A stretch of DNA of 64,000 nucleotides from Mariniblastus sp. (GCA_029251085.1 JAQXDZ010000023.1:62001-126000), one strand, 5' to 3'. Shown: positions 28,812 through 37,895, numbered from the stretch's first letter. Translations and numbers: made by a program. The notes: generated by a model from the sequence alone, not told the origin.

Positions 28812-28831
28812 GCGTTCAAGCGCTAGAACGC
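28812..28831 (+). terminator. Near-palindromic hairpin after the M50 gene
   Basis: GCGTTC at 28812-28817 pairs with GAACGC at 28826-28831 around an AGCGCT core; TCTTT follows. The U-tract is weak, so it may be a pause or mRNA-end structure rather than a full terminator. A stronger terminator lies at 28934. Confidence 0.35.
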
Positions 28832-28933
28832 TCTTTGGCGGTTGCAAACATTACAGGGAATGTTTTATTTCGAGATTCGCAGCTGATCCGGCTAGTTGCT
28901 TAATTAGTCGGAATGCTGCATAATTAGGGGAGA

Positions 28934-28977
28934 ATTACGACGTGTCTCCAAGATAGACAGGTCGTAATCTTTTTTTA
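28934..28977 (+). terminator. Rho-independent terminator upstream of greA
   Basis: TTACGAC at 28935-28941 pairs with GTCGTAA at 28961-28967; after one G-G mismatch, TGTCT at 28943-28947 pairs with AGACA at 28955-28959 around a seven-base loop. A run of T follows (28970-28976). This is a 12-base-pair stem. It ends the M50 transcript and lies about 44 bases before the greA start; a greA-leader attenuator is an alternative. Confidence 0.8.
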
Positions 28978-29007
28978 TTTGGCAGTATCAAGTTGGATGC
29001 AGTGAGC

Positions 29008-29014
29008 AGGAGAG
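29008..29014 (+). promoter_or_regulatory. Shine-Dalgarno site that fixes the GTG start of greA
   Basis: AGGAGAG at 29008-29014 lies six bases before the GTG at 29021. The later in-frame ATG at 29036 is too far from this site, so the GTG is the probable start. Confidence 0.7.
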
Positions 29015-29020
29015 ATCAAA

Positions 29021-29494
29021 GTGGAACGCGTACCCATGACACAAGAGGCCTACAACAAGCGTAAGGCTGAAATTGACGAGATGGAAAACGTGCAGATGCC
29101 TGCAATTGCTGAAAAAATTGCGGAAGCCCGCGCTGAGGGAGATCTGAAAGAGAATGCTGAGTATCACGCGCAGCGGGAAAATCAGTCTCATCTCCACCGT
29201 AAGATTTCCGAATTGAAATCCAGGCTGTCTCGCGCTCAGATTGTTGATCCCAACCAAATTCCCAAAGATCAGGTTGCGTTCGGTGCGACCGTCAAGGTAT
29301 TGGACGTCGATCTCGACGACGAAGAGGAAATAACGCTCGTCGGTGACGGAGATGAAGACTACGACGCTGGCAAATATTTGATCACAAGTCCGATTGGACG
29401 GGGCTTGCTGGGGAAGAAAGTGGGTGAACTTGCTGACATTGAGGTACCCAAAGGCACTCTCAAGTTCAAAGTACTTGAAATCACCTACGATTAG
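29021..29494 (+). CDS. greA: Transcription elongation factor GreA
   Basis: GreA/GreB family, 157 residues, normal length. The N-terminal coiled-coil has the acidic tip [19 protein letters not shown], which reaches the RNA polymerase active site and stimulates cleavage of backtracked RNA. The C-terminal FKBP-like domain contains [16 protein letters not shown]. The start is GTG, supported by an AGGAGAG site six bases upstream. The protein is slightly more acidic in the middle ([19 protein letters not shown]) than most GreA proteins. It appears to be a single-gene unit with a strong hairpin before it. Confidence 0.97.
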   Translation: MERVPMTQEAYNKRKAEIDEMENVQMPAIAEKIAEARAEGDLKENAEYHAQRENQSHLHRKISELKSRLSRAQIVDPNQIPKDQVAFGATVKVLDVDLDDEEEITLVGDGDEDYDAGKYLITSPIGRGLLGKKVGELADIEVPKGTLKFKVLEITYD

Positions 29495-29820
29495 TAATTT
29501 TCGCAGTCTCTTGGGGCACTCTTTGTTTGAGAGTTGTCCCGTCTGGGACTAGCCAGCAGTGGCGTCCTTTCTCGGGCGTCCCCCAAAACCGCGCGCAGGG
29601 ATGCGGTTTGTAAATTACCCTGCTTCTCAAATCGGAAGACTTCACCAGTCCTGATGCGTTCGGCTAATGCTAGCGATCAATATCCGGTCTAGTCCCGCTC
29701 ACAGCCGCGTCGATGAAGACGATGGACGACCGCGCCGCCCGCGGTCTGAATTGGTTTCCAATCCACTAGATGCCAGAGATTGTCTCCCCCAGCGTTGCAA
29801 GGGAGGGACGATGTTTGGTT
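29495..29820. other. Non-coding gap before the TPR operon
   Basis: 326 bases with higher GC than the surroundings (for example CGCGCCGCCCGCGG near 29730). No credible gene or RNA is seen; the stretch probably carries the promoter of the TPR-ExbB-ExbD-toroid operon. Confidence 0.4.
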
Positions 29821-29857
29821 TCCGCAACCCATAGCCGAACGCTTGCGTTCGTGCGGA
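29821..29857 (+). promoter_or_regulatory. Strong stem-loop just upstream of the TPR gene start
   Basis: The inner stem CGAACGC (29836-29842) and GCGTTCG (29845-29851) is perfect with a two-base loop; an outer stem TCCGCA (29821-29826) and TGCGGA (29852-29857) encloses it, with a nine-base bulge on the left arm. The ATG is ten bases later at 29868. There is no U-tract, so it is not a terminator. It would hide the ribosome entry region and may regulate operon translation. Confidence 0.5.
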
Positions 29858-29867
29858 CTAACGTACT

Positions 29868-32800
29868 ATGAACGATAAAATTGAGCAGCATTCGTCTTGG
29901 CGAATCTATTTGCAACTGATTGTTGGCATCGCATTATTTGTCGCTTCACCGGGTGTCGGTTTCGCACAAACCGCTCAGGTAGATTACGCAATCGCTGCGA
30001 ATCACTATACCCAGGAGAGTTGGGACGAAGCGATTGAGGCTTTTGGTCAGTTGATACGCCAGTATCCCGCAGCGGAAGAGGCTGTGACTGCCAAGTTCTT
30101 CATTGCTGAAATTTTAATGAAGCAACAAGACTATCAGGGTGCTTTCCGGGCGTACCAGAATTTCATTCAGGAGTATCCAAATAACGTTTATCGGTCACGG
30201 GCGACGTTTCGACTGGGTGAGTCCGCGTATCGTTTGTCAAATTATGATGTTGCTATTCGTTCGCTCGAAGATTTTATTCTCAACCACGCCCAGCACGATC
30301 TCAACGAATACGCGCTTGCCTACCTAGGTGAAATTCGCCTGATTAAAGAGGAGCCGCAACTGGCTAAGCGAGCGTTTGAAACGGCGTTGCAAATTTACCC
30401 GGCAAGCGCGATGTCGAACAATTGCAGGTTAGGTTTGGCGAAAGCCCTCCAGGTGTTAGGGCACGAGGAAGACGCAGTTAAGTTTTATCAATTTCTGATT
30501 ACCCAAAACTGTGATGGCCTATTGGCTGATTGTAATTTGCAATTGGGAATCATCTATTTGGGAAGACGCGAATTTGATTCCGCGAAACAGAGTTTTCGTA
30601 CAGCCATACGAATGGCTGGAACGGATCCATTTCGAGTTGAGGCAACTTATTGGCTTGCGAGAAGTCACAATGAGTTAAGCGAGTATTCTGAGGCCCTGGT
30701 GCTGCTCAAAGAGGTTTTTGAAAGTGAATGCCAAGAGCGAGTTCAGGTCGCCATTTGGTTTGATGGTGCGATCGCCGCCGATCGCCTCAACCAGTCTGAC
30801 CTGTCTAAGGAATGGTTAAAGAAAATCTGGGATCGGTATCCTCAGAATCAACTTGCTGATGATGCAATTCGGCAATCGCTGGAAATCGACGTTAGGGGCA
30901 AGGATACTGCGTCCGCGCTTCGACTGATTGATACATTTTGCGATGCCTACAAAGACAGCCCACTGATGCCTGAGGTATTGGAATTGGAAGGTCGCATTCA
31001 CTATTCCGCCGAAGAGTATCAAACCGCCATCAACATCTTTCGGGATCTTTTGCAGGATTATTCGGGCAACACGGCTCGTGATTCAAATTGGCATTACCTC
31101 AAAGCATTGGCACACCTCGGAGTGGAGGAATTTGAATTCTCGAATATCGAGCTTTCGAAAATTTCACTGGATGGAATGCAGCAGGATTTGATTCCTAAGT
31201 ACCAAATCGCAAGTGCGACGACATTTTTCGGGCTGGGGAATTACTCCGATGCAATTCCTCACTATCGCAAATATCTTGCCGTGGAAAAAACCGGGGCGGA
31301 GCCTAATCGAGCGATGGCCGAATTGGCGATTTGCCTTGTCGAGAATGGGCAGTGGAAGGATGCAAAGGTTGAGGTGGACAGGCTTCGGGAACAATCCTCT
31401 GGCGAAGCAATTTTTGAAACTACACTCGCTTTTGTCGCTGAAAAGTCATATTCAGCCGGAAAAGTTGAGTTCGCCGAACGGTGGTTTGCATTAATGATCG
31501 AAGACGGAATGGAGCCAGAGACAATTGCCCGTGGGCTTTCCGGTCTGGCTTGGCTCAAGATGAAGTCAGAGGAAACAGAAGAGGCGAATCGCATATTTGA
31601 GCGGTTGCTAACCGAGTTTCCCGATAGCAAGTTTGGCCTCGAGGCGGCTCTGGCACGGGGCAAATACTGCGAAGATAATCTTGAGTTTGAAGAGGCGTCT
31701 AAGATTTACGATTTGGTGATCCGTGAACATAGCGAATCGAGCATGGGGGATCTTGCCCGGCTTCGCAAAGCTTATGCTCTACAGCAAATAGGAACGATCG
31801 CTAACTTAGAAGAAGCCGAGTCATTACTCGAGCATTGTTTGCAATCTGAGCAAGGGGCGAGTGAACACGATGAAGCGCTTTATTTGCTGGCGTGGATTCT
31901 TGTCGATCTCGAACGAGTAGACGAGGGGCAGGCCGCTTTCGAGGAAATCGCTAACGAGCATCCCAGTAGCAAGTATTGGTCAGATTCAGCCTATCGCGTG
32001 GCACTGTCCTGTTTTAAGAAACGTGAATTTGATTCTGCTCAGAAACTGGTTTCGAAGCTTGTCGTGGCAGATCAAATTCAGGATGAATTACTGTCCAAGG
32101 TCATGTCGCTTTACGCAGAATTGACCCTGAACGAAGGGGATTGGGTAAGCTTTACTAAATCAATACGCTTGGTTGAGTCGGAGTTGAAAAAAGCTGGGGA
32201 CAAACCAGTTGCTTACGCGAAAACGCAGTATTGGTTGGCAGAGTCGCTCTATCGACAGAAGGAATATGAAGCATCACTCAAGCAGTTCGACGCTTTGGAT
32301 TCAAACCGGCAACCGATTCAATCAAGTTTGCAGCCCTGGGTGGTTCTTCGTCGTGCTCAGTGTTTGGGGTTCCTCGACCGCTGGGTAGAAGCTGGGGAAC
32401 TTGCTGAGCAATCAAAAGAAACTTTTCCCGAATTCAAAATGGCTTACGAATTTGATTTTTTAATTGGGCGGCAGCAAGAAGATGATGGCCGCTTGTCGGA
32501 CGCTCGTACCATTTACGAAGCCATTGTTGCCTCGGAAGTCTGTGGCTCTACAGAAACCGCAGCGATGGCTCAGTGGCGTATTGGTGAAACATTCTTTCAT
32601 CAAGAGGAATATGCAAAAGCAGTGCGTGCTTACCATAAGGTCGATTCTTTATTTGCCTATCGATACTGGCGAGGGGCGGCATTGTTGCAAGCGGGTAAGT
32701 GTCAGGAATTGTTAGGGAATAAGCGACACGCGGTCAAATTGTATACGCGTTTGGTCGATGGATTTCCCGAGTCAGAATTTTCGATTGATGCGAAAAAGCG

Positions 32801-32879
32801 ACTCGCCGTGATGGAAGATAAGCCAGGTCAAAATAAAGCTGAGGTAGCTGAGCAACCTAAAACAACTAGCGACCGTTAA
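29868..32879 (+). CDS. Large exported TPR protein
   Basis: 1003 residues. An N-terminal signal peptide (LQLIVGIALFVASPGVGFAQ) is followed by tetratricopeptide repeats nearly to the end (SWDEAIEAFGQLIRQYPAAE, DYQGAFRAYQNFIQEYPNNV, and YAKAVRAYHKVDSLFAYRYW among them), so it is a long TPR solenoid in the periplasm. It looks like a greatly enlarged CpoB/YbgF-type protein, the TPR component of Tol systems. No enzymatic domain is visible. It heads an operon: the ExbB gene follows after 88 bases, then ExbD and the toroid protein. A strong hairpin lies right before its start. Partner binding, probably to the toroid or ExbD, is inferred. Confidence 0.85.
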   Translation: MNDKIEQHSSWRIYLQLIVGIALFVASPGVGFAQTAQVDYAIAANHYTQESWDEAIEAFGQLIRQYPAAEEAVTAKFFIAEILMKQQDYQGAFRAYQNFIQEYPNNVYRSRATFRLGESAYRLSNYDVAIRSLEDFILNHAQHDLNEYALAYLGEIRLIKEEPQLAKRAFETALQIYPASAMSNNCRLGLAKALQVLGHEEDAVKFYQFLITQNCDGLLADCNLQLGIIYLGRREFDSAKQSFRTAIRMAGTDPFRVEATYWLARSHNELSEYSEALVLLKEVFESECQERVQVAIWFDGAIAADRLNQSDLSKEWLKKIWDRYPQNQLADDAIRQSLEIDVRGKDTASALRLIDTFCDAYKDSPLMPEVLELEGRIHYSAEEYQTAINIFRDLLQDYSGNTARDSNWHYLKALAHLGVEEFEFSNIELSKISLDGMQQDLIPKYQIASATTFFGLGNYSDAIPHYRKYLAVEKTGAEPNRAMAELAICLVENGQWKDAKVEVDRLREQSSGEAIFETTLAFVAEKSYSAGKVEFAERWFALMIEDGMEPETIARGLSGLAWLKMKSEETEEANRIFERLLTEFPDSKFGLEAALARGKYCEDNLEFEEASKIYDLVIREHSESSMGDLARLRKAYALQQIGTIANLEEAESLLEHCLQSEQGASEHDEALYLLAWILVDLERVDEGQAAFEEIANEHPSSKYWSDSAYRVALSCFKKREFDSAQKLVSKLVVADQIQDELLSKVMSLYAELTLNEGDWVSFTKSIRLVESELKKAGDKPVAYAKTQYWLAESLYRQKEYEASLKQFDALDSNRQPIQSSLQPWVVLRRAQCLGFLDRWVEAGELAEQSKETFPEFKMAYEFDFLIGRQQEDDGRLSDARTIYEAIVASEVCGSTETAAMAQWRIGETFFHQEEYAKAVRAYHKVDSLFAYRYWRGAALLQAGKCQELLGNKRHAVKLYTRLVDGFPESEFSIDAKKRLAVMEDKPGQNKAEVAEQPKTTSDR

Positions 32880-32967
32880 TGAGGTCGGAGCCGGATGTTC
32901 CTTGAACTCCGGAAGTCCAAGAGTGTTACTGACGATGCGTTGGTTTTAACTAGAGTGAGAGATAAAG

Positions 32968-33843
32968 ATGACATTACGATCCAGATCTTTGCAGCGAGGT
33001 TTACTCTTAAGAGTCAGTCTCGTTGTGACGCTTTTTGCGATTGCCTCCTGCGGCGATCTGTCGGCCCAAGAGATTGGCAGCGGATTTGAAATGCCAGAAC
33101 CCGCTGTTGAGGTGGCTGACTCGAATAGCCGAGCGGATGCGATCGTCGATTCAGGCTCATCGAGTCAGGTTATTTCGGGGACGCGTCGGTTAACCGATAT
33201 CGTGAAGAGTGGCGGCCCGCTGATGATCCCAATCGGAATCTGTTCGTTCATTCTGGTTGTATTCGTTTTTGAGCGACTGATTGGGCTCCGAAAGGGGAGA
33301 ATTATTCCAGGGCCGTTTACCAAACGTTTTCTTGAGCAATTAAGAGACGGTGATCTTGATCGTGAAATGGCTTTGCAGCTCTGCGAACGAGACAAAAGCC
33401 CGATGGCGAATGTATTCAAGGCCGGTGTGCTCAAGTGGGGTAGATCTGCAGTCGAGATTGAGCAATCGGTGTTGGATGAAGGCGAACGTTCTTCGAACCA
33501 TCTGAGAAGATATCTGCGATTGATCAATGGCGTTGCGACCGTCTGCCCGCTCCTCGGTTTGCTTGGCACCGTCCTCGGTATGATTCACGCTTTCGATTCG
33601 ATTGCGACGGTCAGTTCCGCCACGACGGATCCCAAGGCGTTAATTGCAACAGGAATCAGTCAGGCGTTGCTAACGACAGCGGCTGGGCTTTCGGTCGCAA
33701 TTCCGGCGTTAATTGCCTACATCTTTTTCTGCAGTCGCGTGGATAAGCACGTAATGGAAATTGATGAGCTGGGAATGAAGGTGGTTAATTTGATTTCTGC
33801 AGAGGCCATTCTTGAGCGTGATCCTGCAAGGCAGGCTGCCTAA
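32968..33843 (+). CDS. ExbB/TolQ-type proton channel subunit with exported N-terminus
   Basis: 291 residues, MotA/TolQ/ExbB family. Three membrane helices in the family core: IPIGICSFILVVFVFERLI, then LIATGISQALLTTAAGLSVAIPAL. CPLLGLLGTVLGMIHAFDSI is the conserved ExbB core. The family forms a pentameric channel around an ExbD dimer and uses proton flow to drive a TonB- or TolA-type partner. An unusual feature is the N-terminal signal (LLLRVSLVVTLFAIASC-G, lipobox-like) and about 55 residues of Ser/Asp-rich periplasmic tail before the first core helix. ExbD follows 16 bases later and the toroid protein after that, so the partner should be encoded here. Confidence 0.92.
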   Translation: MTLRSRSLQRGLLLRVSLVVTLFAIASCGDLSAQEIGSGFEMPEPAVEVADSNSRADAIVDSGSSSQVISGTRRLTDIVKSGGPLMIPIGICSFILVVFVFERLIGLRKGRIIPGPFTKRFLEQLRDGDLDREMALQLCERDKSPMANVFKAGVLKWGRSAVEIEQSVLDEGERSSNHLRRYLRLINGVATVCPLLGLLGTVLGMIHAFDSIATVSSATTDPKALIATGISQALLTTAAGLSVAIPALIAYIFFCSRVDKHVMEIDELGMKVVNLISAEAILERDPARQAA

Positions 33844-33859
33844 ATAAGGAGATTGCGAG

Positions 33860-34285
33860 ATGCCATTAAAAACACAGCCCGATGACCAATCTTCTATCAA
33901 CTTGACACCGATGATAGATATTGTTTTTTTGTTGATCATATTTTTTATGGTTGGCACAAAGTTCAGTGAATTGAATGATTTGGAGCGGGATATTTCAATT
34001 CAAGTGCCCGCGGTGAGTGGAGTTGCTGCGTTGACAACCGCTCCGAGAAAGCGAGTCATTAACGTGCACGCGGACGGACGAATTGTTCTCGATAAAAAGT
34101 TTGTTTCGTTGGGACAGTTGCAAAAAGATTTGGTCTCTGCGCGGCAGCAATACAAGAAACTAGGTGTCGTCATTCGGGGCGATGAAGCAAGCCAGTACGG
34201 TAGTGTGGCGAGTGTTTTTGCGACTTGTCAGAAAGCTGGAATCTCTGATTTAAATATTTCAGTTCGATCGGTTGTGAGACGTTGA
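33860..34285 (+). CDS. ExbD/TolR-type stator subunit
   Basis: 141 residues. The N-terminal helix has the essential Asp of the family in LTPMIDIVFLLIIFFMVG. The periplasmic domain follows (VHADGRIVLDKKFVSLGQLQ, VVIRGDEASQYGSVASVF), as in TolR/ExbD. With the ExbB subunit it forms the proton-driven motor. AAGGAG lies nine bases before the ATG, a good ribosome site. Only 16 bases separate it from the ExbB stop. The toroid gene starts 46 to 82 bases downstream depending on the start codon. Confidence 0.95.
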   Translation: MPLKTQPDDQSSINLTPMIDIVFLLIIFFMVGTKFSELNDLERDISIQVPAVSGVAALTTAPRKRVINVHADGRIVLDKKFVSLGQLQKDLVSARQQYKKLGVVIRGDEASQYGSVASVFATCQKAGISDLNISVRSVVRR

Positions 34286-34367
34286 CTCACGGTGATGACT
34301 TTTAAGAGTAGACAACATTAAGACAAGTTCCTTGAGTGACCTCATCGAAAATATTGGATTTAGTAAG

Positions 34368-36389
34368 ATGGATTTTTTACCAAGCAGGCCAGAATTGCTT
34401 TCCTCCGTATTGCCGGTAGGAAACTTGCAGTGGTTTTTGCTGATTGGTTCAGGGATCCTTGCGGTCTCTTTGCTCGTCTTGGCAATGACCAAATGGGGGC
34501 ATTCACGGCCAGTTTGGAAATGTGTGATATTGTCTTTTGTTGCACATATCTTATTGCTCGCCTACGCATGGGGAACCTGGTTGATTCTTGAGCCGCCAGC
34601 CGTGGCAGAGCGGGAAGTGACGCCGCTTCGTGTGAATTTGACGGAAGAATCGGGGGATTCGATTGATGGATCGGAAATCTTGAAGTCGTCGAAATCGCTT
34701 TCCAAAAGCATGAAGCAATTCGCGGTTGATCAACCGCTGCCTACCGAGGATGAGCTGGCAAGACCAGACCTTGATGCTGAGGATTTTTCGGGAGAAGTGG
34801 TTGACCGAGCTCCCGTGAAAATTCCCATCAAGAAAACCGACATTTCGATGAATGCCAAGGATGTAGCGGGGGAAAGGGTTGATTTTTTAAAAAAACCAGA
34901 AGAGCTCGTTGAGAGTTCCCCAAGTATTGAAAAGGAAATTGAGCCGAAGGCTATTGAATTTACTCGCCGCGGGAGTGAGGCTAAGGATGCCCGATCAGGG
35001 TTGCCATTTGATACCGATCGAACCATCGAACGGCAGTCAGTCGAAAATCGAGTTGATTCTGCAGCAAAGATTGAAAAGAAGATCGCAGCGGATATCGACC
35101 AATCAAGTGTTACACCATTCGTGAGCGACCTTGTGGATTCGCGGTCTCAGTTTTTATCTGCACCGGAATCAGTCCCCGCTGCTCCGCAAGTTCCAACTCA
35201 TCCGACTCAGCATCTACCCGTTGGCTTCCGACAAGCGAATAATGTCGTTCTAGAAGGAAATATTCGGCGGCTTGGTGACGGTTTACCATTGCCAGCGGCC
35301 TATACATTGCGAAAGTCAAAGAATCGCAGTGAGATTGCAAAACGGCGTGGTGGTTCGGTAGAAACAGAGAGGGCAGTTGAGCTTGGGTTGCAGTGGCTGG
35401 CTGACCATCAAGAGTCCAACGGAAGTTGGAGTTCGGAAAATTCTGGAGGAGGTCGCGAAGACCGCGTGTTAGGTGAGGATCGAGGCGGTGCTGGATCGAA
35501 TGCAGACAATGGTATCACGGCTTTGGCGACGCTTGCGTTTCTTGCCGGTGGGGAGTCTCACTTGGAGGGGCGATACCGAGATGAGGTTCTTCGTGGCCTG
35601 GAGTTTTTGGTAAAGCAGCAAAAGCCAAACGGTGATCTTTCGGGCGATGCTAAGTTATTTGCCAAAATGTATTGTCATAGTATGTCGCTGTTAGCATTAA
35701 GCGAGGCTTTGGCGATGACCGGAGATCAGCGTCTCGCGGGGGCCGTAAGAAAAGGCGTCAGTTATTCGATTAATGCTCAGAACCGACGACAGGGTGGTTG
35801 GCGATATGCTCCCGGTGATTCGGGAGACATGAGCCAATTTGGATGGCAGGTTCTCGCTCTTCACAGCGCACGATTGGGCGGGATTCTCGTGCCCGATAAT
35901 ACGATAAATTTAATGAAGGAATTTTTGGGTTCATGCAGTTCGGGGCAGCATCAAGGATTGGCTTCTTATCGCCCAGGGCAGGGGCCAAGTACGCCAATGA
36001 CTGCGGAAGCGCTCCTTTGCCGCTATATCCTCAACAAGTCGGTTGGGCCAAATTCACTGGAAGAGGCCCAACGGCAAATGGAGACTGAACTTCCCAACGA
36101 GAGACAGGTAAATCTCTACTATTGGTATTACGGAACACTCGCCATGTATCAGGCGGGTGGGAGCGGTTGGGAGCGATGGAATAAAGCGCTTAAACGATCT
36201 TTGTTGGGACTTCAAAACCGTGAGGGAGTTGACGCTGGAAGCTGGCCTGCCAACGGGACGTGGGGGGGATACGGAGGGCGAGTCTATTCGACTGCGATCG
36301 CAACCTTGAGTCTTGAAGTCTATTACCGTTATCTGCCCGTCTACCAACAGGTAGCTGAATTGGAACCGCAGCCAAGCGATCGTCGGTAG
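34368..36389 (+). CDS. TonB/TolA-like membrane protein with terpenoid-cyclase-type toroid
   Basis: About 673 residues from the ATG at 34368; a TTG at 34332 would add 12. Helix 1 is WFLLIGSGILAVSLLVLAMT. A short basic cytoplasmic loop (KWGHSRPVWK) leads to helix 2, SFVAHILLLAYAWGTWLI, which has Ser56 and His60 in SxxxH spacing, the functional signature of the TonB and TolA helices. Helix 2 runs in-to-out, as in TonB. A 280-residue Glu/Ser/Lys linker, like the TonB spacer, leads to an alpha/alpha toroid of the squalene-cyclase/prenyltransferase type (GLQWLADHQESNGSWS, NAQNRRQGGWRYAPG, GLQNREGVDAGSWPANGTW). Catalytic DxDD is not seen, so the toroid is probably a binding domain. It lies at the position of tolA/tonB in the operon. 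Confidence 0.85.
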   Translation: MDFLPSRPELLSSVLPVGNLQWFLLIGSGILAVSLLVLAMTKWGHSRPVWKCVILSFVAHILLLAYAWGTWLILEPPAVAEREVTPLRVNLTEESGDSIDGSEILKSSKSLSKSMKQFAVDQPLPTEDELARPDLDAEDFSGEVVDRAPVKIPIKKTDISMNAKDVAGERVDFLKKPEELVESSPSIEKEIEPKAIEFTRRGSEAKDARSGLPFDTDRTIERQSVENRVDSAAKIEKKIAADIDQSSVTPFVSDLVDSRSQFLSAPESVPAAPQVPTHPTQHLPVGFRQANNVVLEGNIRRLGDGLPLPAAYTLRKSKNRSEIAKRRGGSVETERAVELGLQWLADHQESNGSWSSENSGGGREDRVLGEDRGGAGSNADNGITALATLAFLAGGESHLEGRYRDEVLRGLEFLVKQQKPNGDLSGDAKLFAKMYCHSMSLLALSEALAMTGDQRLAGAVRKGVSYSINAQNRRQGGWRYAPGDSGDMSQFGWQVLALHSARLGGILVPDNTINLMKEFLGSCSSGQHQGLASYRPGQGPSTPMTAEALLCRYILNKSVGPNSLEEAQRQMETELPNERQVNLYYWYYGTLAMYQAGGSGWERWNKALKRSLLGLQNREGVDAGSWPANGTWGGYGGRVYSTAIATLSLEVYYRYLPVYQQVAELEPQPSDRR

Positions 36390-36424
36390 GTTGCGTCGAC
36401 CTCGTTGATCCCGAGCCTCGTAAG

Positions 36425-37096
36425 CTAATCTATGAAGTCCGAGATTTCCTCAAGGCTCTTCTTGGAAATGGCTGGTACGACTGCGTCTTCGGTGGGATAG
36501 CCGACGACGAGGAGTACGAACGGACGCTCATGCGACGGCCGGTGAAGTATTTTATTTAAAAACTTCATGGGTGAGGGAGTGTGCGTCAGTGTGGCAAGTC
36601 CTGCATCGTGAAGGGCTGCGATCAAGAATCCAGTCGCAATCCCAGTTGACTCATTGGCATAGTAATTTTTTACGGTCGAACCATCGTCTCGTTGCTCATG
36701 CGATTTAGAAAAAATGACGATCAGGAACGGCGCTATTTCCAGAAACGGTTTGCTCGAGTCTGTGCCTAGTGGAGCCAGGGCATCCAGCCACGCTTGAGGG
36801 GCTTTGCCGTTGTAAAATGCTTCTTCTTCCTGTTCGGCTGCCTTTCGAATCGCTGTTTTGACGTCAGGGTTTTCAACAACGGAGAAATGCCAGGGTTGTA
36901 GATTAGCACCGTTGGGGGCAGTGCCGGCAGCGAGAATGCAGTTTTCGATCACCTCTCGCGGGATCGGTCGATCCGAAAAATCTCTGACGGTGCGCCGTCG
37001 CTTAATTTCTTGATAAAAGTTGCGAGAGCGTTCGACTGTTTCTTCAATGGAGTAGGATCGCTGGTCTTCGAGAGGGATGTGTTGTGGCTCAGCCAT
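36425..37096 (-). CDS. Nitroreductase-family flavoprotein, iodotyrosine deiodinase-like
   Basis: About 223 residues from the ATG at 37096; a longer form from 37156 is possible, but the added 20 residues look non-coding. The nitroreductase core binds [34 protein letters not shown] and [19 protein letters not shown]. The pattern REV then [16 protein letters not shown], the acidic lid [18 protein letters not shown], and [10 protein letters not shown] matches the iodotyrosine deiodinase branch (lid with Glu, Tyr and basic residue). Those enzymes remove halogen from tyrosine using FMN. In bacteria the natural substrate is uncertain. The gene is convergent with the toroid gene and upstream of a TPR gene on its own strand. 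Confidence 0.85.
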   Translation of the reverse strand: MAEPQHIPLEDQRSYSIEETVERSRNFYQEIKRRRTVRDFSDRPIPREVIENCILAAGTAPNGANLQPWHFSVVENPDVKTAIRKAAEQEEEAFYNGKAPQAWLDALAPLGTDSSKPFLEIAPFLIVIFSKSHEQRDDGSTVKNYYANESTGIATGFLIAALHDAGLATLTHTPSPMKFLNKILHRPSHERPFVLLVVGYPTEDAVVPAISKKSLEEISDFID

Positions 37097-37240
37097 GTTT
37101 TGAACTTTGCATTGAAGGCGCTGTACATTTTTGTCTCTATGGTAGAGACGTAGCATAATACTGCGTTAGCTAAATCGTATTGAGTCAGCTAAATCGTATT
37201 GAACTAGTTTCTATTAAAACTGAATAAACTTGGTTCGTCG

Positions 37241-37819
37241 TTACCTAAGCTGCTTGACGTCTTTCAACGCGACCTTGGCTTCGTTGTGACGATCGTTTAA
37301 TTCAATCGCCTGATTGAATTGAGAGGCTGCATCGACGTAGTTTTCAAGGGAACGGTAAACCAGTCCAAGCGAATAGTGTATCTCATCAAAGCAGGCTACT
37401 TTGCAATCCAACGCTTTTCGAAAAACTGTTTCTGCAGAGGTGAAATTCCCTTGACGCAAGTGAAGATTTCCGAGGTAGAGATAGCCGAGGGCATCCTCTG
37501 GGTCAGCCGAGATTTGTTTCTCATACCATTGCGCGGCCTGATCGAATTTACCACGAGCGCGGTAGAGGTTTCCAATTTCGCCAAAAATTGCGGCCGCGGA
37601 ATTTTCATCAGACAGCTCGACAACCTTGTTGAAGGCTTGCTCTGCCTCATCAAAACGAAAAACCTGAGCGAACGCTCGTCCAAGATCGATCCACGCTCGA
37701 ACACTGTCGGGATGGTCAACTAAAAATGTTTGCACCAGTGAGATGGTGGTAGCGTGAAGACTTGCATCCGAAGCGCTCAGGATCGCTTGAATCTCTGGAC
37801 TTAGTTTTTTGTTTGACAT
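37241..37819 (-). CDS. TPR-repeat protein
   Basis: 192 residues with about four tetratricopeptide repeats (DHPDSVRAWIDLGRAFAQVF, FDQAAQWYEKQISADPED, YVDAASQFNQAIELNDRHN). No signal peptide, so it is cytoplasmic. TPR proteins bind partners rather than catalyse; nothing here identifies the partner. It lies 144 bases upstream of the nitroreductase-family gene on the same strand, so the two may be co-transcribed. Confidence 0.8.
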   Translation of the reverse strand: MSNKKLSPEIQAILSASDASLHATTISLVQTFLVDHPDSVRAWIDLGRAFAQVFRFDEAEQAFNKVVELSDENSAAAIFGEIGNLYRARGKFDQAAQWYEKQISADPEDALGYLYLGNLHLRQGNFTSAETVFRKALDCKVACFDEIHYSLGLVYRSLENYVDAASQFNQAIELNDRHNEAKVALKDVKQLR

Positions 37820-37895
37820 GCGACCAAAGTAATCTTCAGGCAGCTGAAGTCAACCACGCTGCCGGAATCTTGATTAAGGGGTGTTTGGGGGCCGC

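Noticed and set aside
28791..28903. Possible short gene after the M50 gene
   Set aside because: The only open frames there are continuations of shadow frames; the stretch is better explained by hairpins.
34368..36389. Active squalene or terpene cyclase
   Set aside because: No DxDD catalytic motif is seen and the protein is membrane-anchored with a TonB-like helix, so only the toroid fold, not the enzyme activity, is claimed.
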